Shown in pieces: positions 35,875 to 43,651 of a stretch of DNA of 64,000 bases; the first letter of the stretch is position 1; each line of letters starts with the position of its first letter. Made by a program: the position numbers and the translations under genes. Under the pieces are notes generated by a model. That model was not told where the DNA came from. It searched no databases and was given only the letters and a program-made list of their open reading frames with translations. This DNA comes from Ulvibacterium sp965228935 (GTDB taxonomy: Bacteria; Bacteroidota; Bacteroidia; Flavobacteriales; Flavobacteriaceae), in the NCBI RefSeq assembly GCF_965228935.1, contig NZ_OZ245846.1, positions 1,116,001-1,180,000 on the forward strand, written 5' to 3'.

Positions 35875-35950
35875 AAAGATTTTGTAGTAAAAAGGTGAGA
35901 GGTCACGGTATTATTTTATCTCTATAGAACAATCAAGGGAAAACATAAAG

Positions 35951-36041
35951 GATGCACATTTGATGTTGGCAATATTTGGTTATATTTTTCGAGGCATCGT
36001 GCACATATGGTCTTGAACTTAGCAATTGCCATATGTGCATC
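35951..36041. repeat. Inverted repeats TGCACATATGG/CCATATGTGCA
   Basis: Perfect 11-bp arms at 36000-36010 and 36029-36039, 18 bases apart. A further GATGCACAT at 35951-35959 is the exact inverse of ATGTGCATC at 36033-36041. No T-run follows, so a terminator is unlikely. It lies between the end of pseI and the promoter of the DUF4956 gene and could be an operator array. Confidence 0.55.
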
Positions 36042-36182
36042 TCTCCGGAGATAATTCCTTAAAAATGCATATTGGTTTGTTGACAAAGCCTGATGCTTAA
36101 AAGCTTGGCCTTACCTATTTAACTAGGTCATAAAGAGAAAAACAAAGTAATTCTTGGGATCCCCGATAAAAAACCCAAAAGC

Positions 36183-37223
36183 CTAGCCCAATTGGTTGAA
36201 CTCAAGAGGAGTTCCCAAAGCGATATCCCTCTTAAATGCCTTTCCCAAAACTTCCTTCAAATATTTTGGATGCAGTCCATATCCAGGTCTAATCGAACGA
36301 ACGTTTTCTTCTGTTAAAATTTCTCCTCTCTTTACGTCTTTAACAACGAACAGAGAACGGGTAAATTTTTTATTTCTCTTTACTTTTTCGGAAATGTCAT
36401 ACGATACCTTCCCCAATAATTTTTCCGTGTCCCTTATTTGATTGACCAGGGTTGTAAATTCTCTCACATCCAAGGAAAAATCAGCATCAGGACCTCCAAT
36501 TTTTTTATCCAAGATAAAATGCTTTTCGATTACCTTTGCGCCCAAGGTAGTGGCCACCGTTGGCGCCAATGCTCCAAAGGTATGGTCACTAAAGCCTACT
36601 TCAACCCCAAATTCTTTTTTCAAATCTGGAATTGTATTTAAATTTGCCAACTCCAAAGGTGCTGGATAAGAAGAGGTACACTTCAATAAAATTACATCGT
36701 TATTTCCTACTTCCCTACAAGTATCCACAGCCAATTTAATATCTTCTTTTTCTGCAATCCCAGTTGAAATAATCATTGGCTTGCCTTTAGAAGCTGTGTA
36801 CTCTATAAGAGGAATGTCTTGAATCTCAAATGATGCTATTTTGTATGCTGGAACATTAAATTCTTCAAGAAAGTCGACTGCCGTAAAATCAAAAGGGGAA
36901 GAAAAGCATATTAAACCCTCTTCACCGGCAATTTCAAATAATTTTTTATGCCAATCCCAAGGTGTATATGCTTCCCTATACAATTCATGGAGGGTTTTAC
37001 CATCCCAAAGCGTGCCCCCATCTATTCTAAAATACTCATTGTCACAATCTATAGTTATGGTATCCGGTGTGTATGTCTGCAGCTTGACGGCATCTGCACC
37101 TGACTTTTTAGCTGCCTTAATTGTTTCAATGGCAATATCCAAATTACCATTGTGATTAGCGGATAACTCCGCTATTATGAAACATGGATTTTTTCCTCCA
37201 ATAGTCTTATTTCCTATTTTCAT
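36183..37223 (-). CDS. pseI: Pseudaminic acid synthase
   Basis: 346 residues: a NeuB TIM barrel (IIAELSANHNGNLD, DAVKLQTYTPDTI, FSSPFDFTAVDFLE, STGIAE, GFSDHTFG, EKHF) followed by a C-terminal SAF domain (FVVKDVKRGEILT). The DTITIDCDNEYFRI segment points to PseI rather than sialic or legionaminic synthases. It condenses phosphoenolpyruvate with the altrose product of PseG. Its start overlaps the end of the formyltransferase gene by 17 bases. Last gene of the pse operon. Confidence 0.92.
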   Translation of the reverse strand: MKIGNKTIGGKNPCFIIAELSANHNGNLDIAIETIKAAKKSGADAVKLQTYTPDTITIDCDNEYFRIDGGTLWDGKTLHELYREAYTPWDWHKKLFEIAGEEGLICFSSPFDFTAVDFLEEFNVPAYKIASFEIQDIPLIEYTASKGKPMIISTGIAEKEDIKLAVDTCREVGNNDVILLKCTSSYPAPLELANLNTIPDLKKEFGVEVGFSDHTFGALAPTVATTLGAKVIEKHFILDKKIGGPDADFSLDVREFTTLVNQIRDTEKLLGKVSYDISEKVKRNKKFTRSLFVVKDVKRGEILTEENVRSIRPGYGLHPKYLKEVLGKAFKRDIALGTPLEFNQLG

Positions 37224-38088
37224 TTCTTAATATATTTCCTACGGTTAATGTATAATTTTTTGTCCGTATTGTATCCAATGAGATGGCTCCGTTGCATGTT
37301 TTTACAATTGGAATCGGTGTTATTTGAATAATTTCGCCGTTCTTTTGTTCCTTTTCTATACCTATTTGAAAGAAAGATACTTTGTCTATGATTATCTTTT
37401 GTTCATTGCAAAATGTAAATGCTCCAGGATAAGGATATGCCTGGGCCCTTACCCAATTTCTTATATCCTCTTTGGTCCAATTCCAGTTAATTTCACCATC
37501 TGCCGGTATTCGTTTTCCAAAATAAGATGCTTCCAATTCGTTCTGGGGCTTTAAATTTAGCTGATTGGCCGAAAGATTATCCAAAACCTTTTTTATTAAC
37601 GGATAATACTCCTTGGAATATTTTTTCAGCATTATCGCACCAGTGTCATCCGCTTCAATAGGTATTTCAATTTGTTGAATTATTTTTCCAGTATCACAAC
37701 CAATATCAATTTGGTGCGCGGTGATGCCTGTTTTTTCCTCTCCATTGATGATTGCCCAGACATGGGGAGTTCTACCTCTATATTTGGGCAGCAAAGAACC
37801 ATGAATATTGAAGGCTAATTTGTTTGCGTGCCCTATAATATCCTTTTCTATCAAAAATAGGTAGTTAATGGAGGCGATTACGTCAACATTAAACTCCTTT
37901 AAAAAGGAGTATCCTTTTCCTTTTCTTGGATTGCCCATAAAAAATGGAATACGGTTTTGTTCGGCAAAATTTATGATTCCCATGGAGTTACTATCCGTCA
38001 ACACAAATCTTACCCTATAATCCTTGGTTATCCTAGCAAGTGTGTCCAACCCCAATTCTCCGCTACAAAGCACACCAATGGACATCAT
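37207..38088 (-). CDS. Sugar N-formyltransferase in the pseudaminic acid operon
   Basis: 293 residues of the methionyl-tRNA formyltransferase fold. It has the N10-formyl-tetrahydrofolate active-site signature NIHGSLLPKYRG (Asn, His) and the Asp of ITAHQIDIGCDTG, and a shortened C-terminal domain. It lies between pseG and pseI, where PseH, the GNAT acetyltransferase of the standard pathway, acts. No acetyltransferase is found in the operon. It probably formylates the C4 amino group of the PseC product, giving a 7-N-formyl sugar acid. ATGATG overlap with pseG. Confidence 0.85.
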   Translation of the reverse strand: MMSIGVLCSGELGLDTLARITKDYRVRFVLTDSNSMGIINFAEQNRIPFFMGNPRKGKGYSFLKEFNVDVIASINYLFLIEKDIIGHANKLAFNIHGSLLPKYRGRTPHVWAIINGEEKTGITAHQIDIGCDTGKIIQQIEIPIEADDTGAIMLKKYSKEYYPLIKKVLDNLSANQLNLKPQNELEASYFGKRIPADGEINWNWTKEDIRNWVRAQAYPYPGAFTFCNEQKIIIDKVSFFQIGIEKEQKNGEIIQITPIPIVKTCNGAISLDTIRTKNYTLTVGNILRNENRK

Positions 38089-39095
38089 AACTTTCTAATT
38101 AATTCTAAGTGCCTATCCGCTATCTTTTCATCAAACAATTCCTTTTGGGCCTTTATTTGTTTGCTGTGATTTCCGTTTGTCAAAATGGTTCTGATGTTAT
38201 CCTCAAAATCAGAAACTTGATAATTCTTCATGTTTTCACCTTTATAAATTGCCGCTTTATTGACAAGCCCCTTATAGATCAATTCTTGGTTTTCGATATA
38301 AAAGCCCCCAAGAATCGGCATCTTAATGCAACAAAGCTCATATAAAATGGTACTTGCCGGGGCAATTGCAAAGTTGCATTTCTGCATAGTATCAAGTAGA
38401 TGCTGTTCTGAAAGATTTTTGTATACTTTTATTTTGTCATCGTGCATTTGTCTCAAATCAAAAATGTCCCTATTCCGATAAGAGCCTCCCAAGACTATAT
38501 GCACTTTTTTAAATCTTGGTATTTTTAAAAACGCCTGTGCCGTTTTCATAGTCAAGTTGAAGGGATCCGCTCCACCGAAACACACAAATGCATTATCAAT
38601 TTTATCAATTTCTCTTTTCTTCTTGGCAGCTTCCAAAAAAAGAGGTCTCACCAAAGCATAATTTGTTCCCAAAGCCAACTGCGTGTATTTCTCTTTGGTA
38701 TACTGCTCTTTTTTAACATAAGGTGAATGGTTAATGACCACATCCGCGTGCATATGCACTTTGGCCAAATCGTCAATATATATCAGACCATAACCTCTTT
38801 GCTTTAATAATTTTTGATAAGGGGCCAGAAACTGATACCCATCTATAACGATATTATATTTCTTAGGCGAAAAATGAGATGCTATCCATTCTGGTTCTTC
38901 TTCCACTTGTATGGCGTTAGGGATGATTACAGTGGAGTAGCTTTTTGGAATTACAGAAGTCGTTGAACTATTTTTTACTAAAAACACAAAATCGAACTCA
39001 TGCTTTATTATTTCTGCCAGACTGAATAATCTGTACAAATGACCTAGCCCGATTGTTGAATTTCCATCGGCTCTAAAGATTATTTTTTTGATCAT
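38085..39095 (-). CDS. pseG: UDP-sugar hydrolase PseG
   Basis: 336 residues from the ATG at 39095; a TTG one codon earlier is the alternative. It starts with the MurG-like motif RADGNSTIGLGHLYR, which carries the conserved His, and has CFGGADPFNLT and the donor-site APASTILYELCCIKMP. PseG removes UDP from the 2,4-diamino sugar to free the altrose substrate of PseI. It overlaps pseF by 23 bases. Confidence 0.92.
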   Translation of the reverse strand: MIKKIIFRADGNSTIGLGHLYRLFSLAEIIKHEFDFVFLVKNSSTTSVIPKSYSTVIIPNAIQVEEEPEWIASHFSPKKYNIVIDGYQFLAPYQKLLKQRGYGLIYIDDLAKVHMHADVVINHSPYVKKEQYTKEKYTQLALGTNYALVRPLFLEAAKKKREIDKIDNAFVCFGGADPFNLTMKTAQAFLKIPRFKKVHIVLGGSYRNRDIFDLRQMHDDKIKVYKNLSEQHLLDTMQKCNFAIAPASTILYELCCIKMPILGGFYIENQELIYKGLVNKAAIYKGENMKNYQVSDFEDNIRTILTNGNHSKQIKAQKELFDEKIADRHLELIRKL

Positions 39096-39777
39096 CAAGC
39101 ATGAGTTTGTACTTCATTTCGGCTAATTTCCAATCTGTTTCAGTATCTATGTCCTGTGCACATAGGCCCGAAATCATGATTGCCCCACTATTGTTCGTGA
39201 ACAGCTTTTTTTCCAATAAAAAAGACTTGGTTTTCAACCAATACAATTGACCAGAGTCATGATAGCGTTTCTCCAGGTCTTGCGATCTGGAATTCAAATA
39301 TTCATGCCGTACCATAGATACTCTATTGTTTTCTAATTTTAAAGAACGCTGCACGGGAAAAGAAAACTCCAATATAGGCAAGACGCTATCAAAGTTTTCC
39401 TGTTCTAGTTTAATATAAGCCTTGGTAATTGTATCAGAAGTAACAAAAGGTGCAGTTGGAAGTATGCAGCACATATACTTAAAGCTTCTATTCTTCTTCG
39501 TATACTCCAGATAAACCTCATATATCACATCTGCCAAAACTGCAAAATCATCTGAATTCTGCTTACTTCTCAAAAAGGGGACCTTTGCACCAAAACCTTT
39601 TGCAATTTCCGCAATTTCCCTGTCATCGGTAGAGACCATAATCTCATCAAACAATTTGCTTGTTATAGCTGCCTCAATTGAATATGCTATAATAGGTTTG
39701 CCTAAAAAGGGTTTGATATTTTTTCCAGGTATACGTTTACTCCCCCCTCTTGCCGGTATTATGCATAAACTAGCCAT
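39073..39777 (-). CDS. pseF: CMP-pseudaminic acid synthetase
   Basis: 234 residues with the cytidylyltransferase P-loop IIPARGGSKRIPGKN and the CMP-site segments VSTDDREIAEIA and ILPTAPFVTSDT. It activates pseudaminic acid with CTP for transfer to glycan or protein. The start overlaps the end of pseC by 8 bases; the end overlaps pseG. Confidence 0.93.
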   Translation of the reverse strand: MASLCIIPARGGSKRIPGKNIKPFLGKPIIAYSIEAAITSKLFDEIMVSTDDREIAEIAKGFGAKVPFLRSKQNSDDFAVLADVIYEVYLEYTKKNRSFKYMCCILPTAPFVTSDTITKAYIKLEQENFDSVLPILEFSFPVQRSLKLENNRVSMVRHEYLNSRSQDLEKRYHDSGQLYWLKTKSFLLEKKLFTNNSGAIMISGLCAQDIDTETDWKLAEMKYKLMLDDQKNNL

Positions 39778-40921
39778 GACAATAGTCTAAAACGTTCTGG
39801 ATTACGAAATCCTGTTCTTTTTCCGTCAAAGTGGGATACATTGGCAAACTAATGCACTGGCTATAATAACTCTCGGAATTGGCTAAATCGGCACCTATAT
39901 ATCCAATCTTTTTATAGTAGGGTAATGTGTGCACCGGGATATAATGTATTTGCGCAAAAATCTTGTTTTCCCTTAAATGTTTGTACAATCCTTCCCTGTC
40001 GTCCACCTCAACAACAAAAAGATGGTGTGCATTGTAGCTGTTTCCAGGCAAGGCCTGATACTTTATTTTTCCTTGAAATGCTTTTTTGTACCTAGTTGCA
40101 ATTTCATTTCTCCTAATAACCCCTTCGGGATTCTTTTTCAGTTGAGTTATCCCCAACGCTGCCTGGATGTCCGTTAACCTATAATTAAACCCAAGCTCTT
40201 GCATTTCATAATACCATCCACCATGATTCTCCGTCATGTTTTCCTTGGTGATTCCATGAGTCCTTAAAGTGGAAATATTCTTGTATAAAGCTTCGCTATT
40301 GGTAGTAATCATACCCCCTTCGCCACAAGCGATATGCTTCACGGGATGGAAGGAGAACACTCCAATATCGGCATAATTCGCATTCCCACACATTTGCGGA
40401 TTTCCCAAAGAGTCGGTAAAGTATCCCCCAGGTGCATGGCAGGCGTCTTCTATAATCCATAAATTGAACTCATCGGCTAGCTTTCTGAACTCTTCCATAT
40501 TAGCCGGAAGACCAGCAAAGTCAACCGGAATTAGCCCTTTAAAAAATCCTTTAGGTTTACTTTCCAAAAGTTCCCTGGTTTTTTCCAATGACAACAAATA
40601 GGTGTTAGGGTCAATGTCGGCAAACCATACTTCTGCGCCCACATATCTGGCACAATTGGCAGAGGCGGCAAATGTAATTGGGCTGGTTATAATTCGTTCG
40701 CCCTTTTTCAATCCCAGGGCGATCACACCAAGATGCAGACCTGCCGTTGCGTTATTTACCGTAATTGCATATCTGGCACCAACATATTTAGCAAAGGCTT
40801 CTTCAAATTCCGAAATCTTAGGACCTTGGGTTAAATAGTCTGCTTTGAGTACAGAAACTACTGCGTTAATGTCAGAATCATCTATATCTTGTCTACCATA
40901 AGGAATAGGTTCCATTTTCAT
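39770..40921 (-). CDS. pseC: UDP-4-keto-sugar aminotransferase PseC
   Basis: 383 residues of the DegT/DnrJ/EryC1 PLP fold. The PLP lysine is Lys195 (FHPVKHIACGEGG) and the pyridine-nitrogen Asp is Asp159 (IIEDACHAPGG). It transaminates the 4-keto product of PseB. An ATG two codons in is an equal start option. Six bases after pseB. Confidence 0.93.
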   Translation of the reverse strand: MKMEPIPYGRQDIDDSDINAVVSVLKADYLTQGPKISEFEEAFAKYVGARYAITVNNATAGLHLGVIALGLKKGERIITSPITFAASANCARYVGAEVWFADIDPNTYLLSLEKTRELLESKPKGFFKGLIPVDFAGLPANMEEFRKLADEFNLWIIEDACHAPGGYFTDSLGNPQMCGNANYADIGVFSFHPVKHIACGEGGMITTNSEALYKNISTLRTHGITKENMTENHGGWYYEMQELGFNYRLTDIQAALGITQLKKNPEGVIRRNEIATRYKKAFQGKIKYQALPGNSYNAHHLFVVEVDDREGLYKHLRENKIFAQIHYIPVHTLPYYKKIGYIGADLANSESYYSQCISLPMYPTLTEKEQDFVIQNVLDYCHG

Positions 40922-40927
40922 AGTAAT

Positions 40928-41944
40928 CTAAGCTGAAAATGTTGGGTCCACATGATTTTTAATTAGGCTTCTTAGACCCTCTACAGTTTCCCAGTTAGTA
41001 TTATTCCCAGAATTATAACTGAACCCATGAGGCACTTTCTTAGCTTCAAATTCCTTGATGAATTCATCCAAATCCCAATTTGGGGTCACTGGAAGAATGG
41101 CAAAATACTTGCCAAGATCATAGGTATAAAAGGAATCTGAGGGCGTTATCATCTCTTCATGGATTTTTTCCCCTGGACGAATTCCCACAACCGGTTTCTC
41201 ACAGTTCGGTCCAATGGCCTCGGCCACATCCAAAATTTTATAAGATGGTATCTTTGGGACAAATAGCTCCCCTCCCCATGCATTTTCCAAGGCATTCATA
41301 ACCATTTCAACGCCACCAGATAATGATATATTGAAACGTGTCATGTTCCTATCGGTAATGGGAAGTATATTGTCTATTTCCTTTCTCTTGATAAAAAATG
41401 GGATAACCGACCCGTTGGAGCCCATTACATTGCCATATCTTACAACGGAAAACCTAATGGGGTTGTTTCCTTTAATGTTATTTGCCGCAATAAACAATTT
41501 GTCAGAGGTCAATTTTGTCGCACCATAAAGGTTAATCGGTGCACAGGCTTTATCTGTTGAAAGTGCTACTACACGACTTACGTTTGTAGATAAACAAGCA
41601 TCTACCACGTTTTGGGCACCTCCGATGTTTGTTTTGATACATTCTTCGGGATTATATTCAGCCAAGTGAACGTGCTTCATTGCGGCCGCATGTATCACAT
41701 AATCTACACCTTTAAATGCCCTGGTCAATCTATCCTTATCCCTAACGTCTCCTATAAAAAAACGAATTTGAGAGTATTTTTCAAGAGGATATTCTTGAGC
41801 CATAACAAATTGTTTTTGCTCGTCTCGAGAAAAGATTATTAATCTTCTTATCTCTGGATGTTCCCCTAGAACATGTTTTGTAAGGGCTTTACCCAAAGAA
41901 CCGGTTCCGCCAGTAATTAAGAGTGATTTTCCAGTGAAGTCCAT
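40928..41944 (-). CDS. pseB: UDP-GlcNAc 4,6-dehydratase (5-inverting) PseB
   Basis: 338 residues with TGGTGSLG at 11-18, FSRDEQKQ, HAAAMKHV and the NLYGATKL active-site Tyr/Lys. These are marks of the short, soluble inverting dehydratases (PseB/FlaA1) rather than the membrane-bound FlmA types. It makes the first committed intermediate of pseudaminic acid from UDP-GlcNAc. First gene of the pse operon, with a well-formed promoter 41 bases upstream. Confidence 0.93.
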   Translation of the reverse strand: MDFTGKSLLITGGTGSLGKALTKHVLGEHPEIRRLIIFSRDEQKQFVMAQEYPLEKYSQIRFFIGDVRDKDRLTRAFKGVDYVIHAAAMKHVHLAEYNPEECIKTNIGGAQNVVDACLSTNVSRVVALSTDKACAPINLYGATKLTSDKLFIAANNIKGNNPIRFSVVRYGNVMGSNGSVIPFFIKRKEIDNILPITDRNMTRFNISLSGGVEMVMNALENAWGGELFVPKIPSYKILDVAEAIGPNCEKPVVGIRPGEKIHEEMITPSDSFYTYDLGKYFAILPVTPNWDLDEFIKEFEAKKVPHGFSYNSGNNTNWETVEGLRSLIKNHVDPTFSA

Positions 41945-41984
41945 TTTGATTTTTAGTTTAATATGCTATTCTATGGTCTCGATA

Positions 41985-42014
41985 CAAAAATACAATAATT
42001 CAGAGCCTTCCCAA
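41985..42014 (-). promoter_or_regulatory. Promoter TTG-N19-TATTTTTG of the pse operon
   Basis: Read on the minus strand: TTG (42014-42012), exactly 19 bases, TATTTTTG (41992-41985), then the pseB ATG 40 bases later. This is a complete Bacteroidota vegetative promoter, just beyond the rmlD remnant. Confidence 0.75.
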
Positions 42015-42042
42015 GTTTCACCTCGCCTTCTAAACCATTTTC

Positions 42043-42525
42043 TTACAAAGTTCTTATGGCAAAACCATACCAAATTATGGCCTCCTTATCCTTGAAACGA
42101 TGGACTCCAAATGGTTTTTGCCAATAAGCAACTCTTCAATCAGGTATCTCGATAAGGTTTTGGTGCCTGTATGACATCCGATTTGATCATTTATAAATTT
42201 GAGGGTTTCAATTTTTTCCTTTTCTAAAATAGTTGTATAAAAATTGCCGTCATATTTTTTGCTATATACCAAGAAGTTCATACAATGAAGTAATCCTCTA
42301 AATTTTCTTGTACGTATTCTTCCTTCAGATTGGGCATTCCATATGTATTGCTTGGATTGGGTTGGTTATTGACCAAATACGATAGCTTTTTTCTCCTTGA
42401 ACACATAATCTGTTGAAATATGGATAAAGGTTGCATAGTTGTTTTTGTAAGCCAAGGCCAAATGGTTTAACATCCTCCAAATTTACTTTGAATGCAATTC
42501 CTAGTGTTGTCTCAGCCTGCTCAAC
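42043..42525 (-). pseudogene. rmlD: Eroded rmlD (dTDP-4-dehydrorhamnose reductase)
   Basis: Pieces of an RmlD protein in successive frames: VEQAETTLGIAFKVNLEDVK (42525-42466), then LALAYKNNYATFIHISTDYV running into a stop (to 42366), then LVYSKKYDGNFYTTILE and KFINDQIGCHTGTKTLS (open frame 42075-42281), then EAIIWYGFA (to 42043). They follow RmlD order: Asn near VNxxG, HISTDYVF, the reductase Tyr-x3-Lys region, VNDQxGxPT, and the late ISWYDFA-like motif. Several frameshifts and stops make it non-functional. Confidence 0.78.
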
Positions 42526-42632
42526 TTAATGATATTAAACAATAGTTCCGTTTCTAAAATGCAAGAAATGAAGTTGCTGCCAATAAAACAAGAACCCCAA
42601 GTAACCAGAATGGAATGTTCATAATTTCCCAT
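42501..42632 (-). pseudogene. rmlB: N-terminal remnant of rmlB (dTDP-glucose 4,6-dehydratase)
   Basis: A 43-codon frame starting at 42632, five bases after the wzz stop. It contains ILVTWGSCFIGSNFISCILE and NIIKLSRL, matching the RmlB start (ILVTGGAGFIGSNF, then NLDKLTYA) with the second and third glycines of the nucleotide motif lost. It ends in a stop and runs into the rmlD remnant in another frame, so the middle and end of rmlB and any rmlA/rmlC have been deleted. Confidence 0.65.
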
Positions 42633-42636
42633 GATA

Positions 42637-43647
42637 TCAAGGTTTGTAGATTTCCGAGGATTTTTTGTCCAAATATCTTAATATGGACCATAAAAAGAAA
42701 ATCCCTATCAGAATGGTAGGAAGTAGCACAATATTTTTGCCAAAGAACGGCTTTTGTACTTGCTGTGGTCTGCCAAAGTTAATAATGCTAACCGTGCTTG
42801 TCCGTTCTTTAAGTTCGAGTTTTTTTTGCTCGGTATCTCTGATTAAACTATTCTTCAACTCAAAAATACCTCTTATATCCATTCTTTCTTCGCCGTCCAA
42901 TACAAGTCTACCATCCCCAACAGGGCTATTCCTTTCTCCCAATTTTTCTGAATAATTGGAAATTAAATCATCCAATTGTTTTACAACGGCTTCATTCTTT
43001 TCTATTCGTTCTTTGGCATTTTCCTGACTAATATAAATCAGTTCCTCAAAATACGAATTGGAATTGATATAATCCATTAGTCTCTTTGCGCATTCTTGGC
43101 CATAGGCCGCATCTTTGTAGAAAAAGCTTACCCGATGATTGAGCGAGCTGTTATTCAAGATTTCCGTACGGACCACGTCCGAAATAATGGACGTGTTTTC
43201 AAAATTTTGTAAAGTTTCCAAAAATTTCATTTGATCCTCCAAATTTTTTCCCCCCTGTTTTCCTTCTACAGGTTCTATTTCAACTTCAAATCTTTTAAGC
43301 CTTTCAAACGATATTCCTAATGATCGAAAAAAAGAGGTGTCCTTCGCTTCAATGTTGGCTTGAATTTCATCGACTACATCATAGAGATAATTCTTGCTCT
43401 CCAAATTAGGTTTAACAATTACTTCGGTCTTCATTTTTTTGGATACGATTTGATTGAGACCAAAACCAATTGCCGCTCCCAAAACCGCTAATCCAATTAA
43501 AATCAGGGCATTTTTCTTGAGGTATAAAAACAGTCTAAGGAAGCTCCTAAAGATTCTCTCAAGGCCTCTTTGAATCATTTGGAACAACTGCCCCAAATCT
43601 ATTTCATCGGAGGAGTTTTGATTGTTTTGTGGTTGTTTGTCCGCCAT
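42637..43647 (-). CDS. Wzz-like chain-length determinant
   Basis: 336 residues with membrane segments at about 47-66 and 308-327 and a long charged, coiled-coil-rich periplasmic part between them. The N-terminal 40 residues are cytoplasmic. This is the two-helix polysaccharide co-polymerase layout; there is no C-terminal tyrosine kinase. It should set glycan chain length with the Wzy protein. It begins 4 bases after the DUF6909-like gene and is co-transcribed with it. Confidence 0.85.
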   Translation of the reverse strand: MADKQPQNNQNSSDEIDLGQLFQMIQRGLERIFRSFLRLFLYLKKNALILIGLAVLGAAIGFGLNQIVSKKMKTEVIVKPNLESKNYLYDVVDEIQANIEAKDTSFFRSLGISFERLKRFEVEIEPVEGKQGGKNLEDQMKFLETLQNFENTSIISDVVRTEILNNSSLNHRVSFFYKDAAYGQECAKRLMDYINSNSYFEELIYISQENAKERIEKNEAVVKQLDDLISNYSEKLGERNSPVGDGRLVLDGEERMDIRGIFELKNSLIRDTEQKKLELKERTSTVSIINFGRPQQVQKPFFGKNIVLLPTILIGIFFLWSILRYLDKKSSEIYKP

Positions 43648-43651
43648 AAAT

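Noticed and set aside
36183..41944. Legionaminic or sialic acid pathway
   Set aside because: PseB-type dehydratase, PseC-type aminotransferase and PseG hydrolase without NeuC or LegB/LegC-type genes fit pseudaminic acid best.
42075..42281. 68-codon open frame as an independent small gene
   Set aside because: Its translation is the C-terminal third of RmlD and joins other RmlD pieces in neighbouring frames, so it is pseudogene debris.
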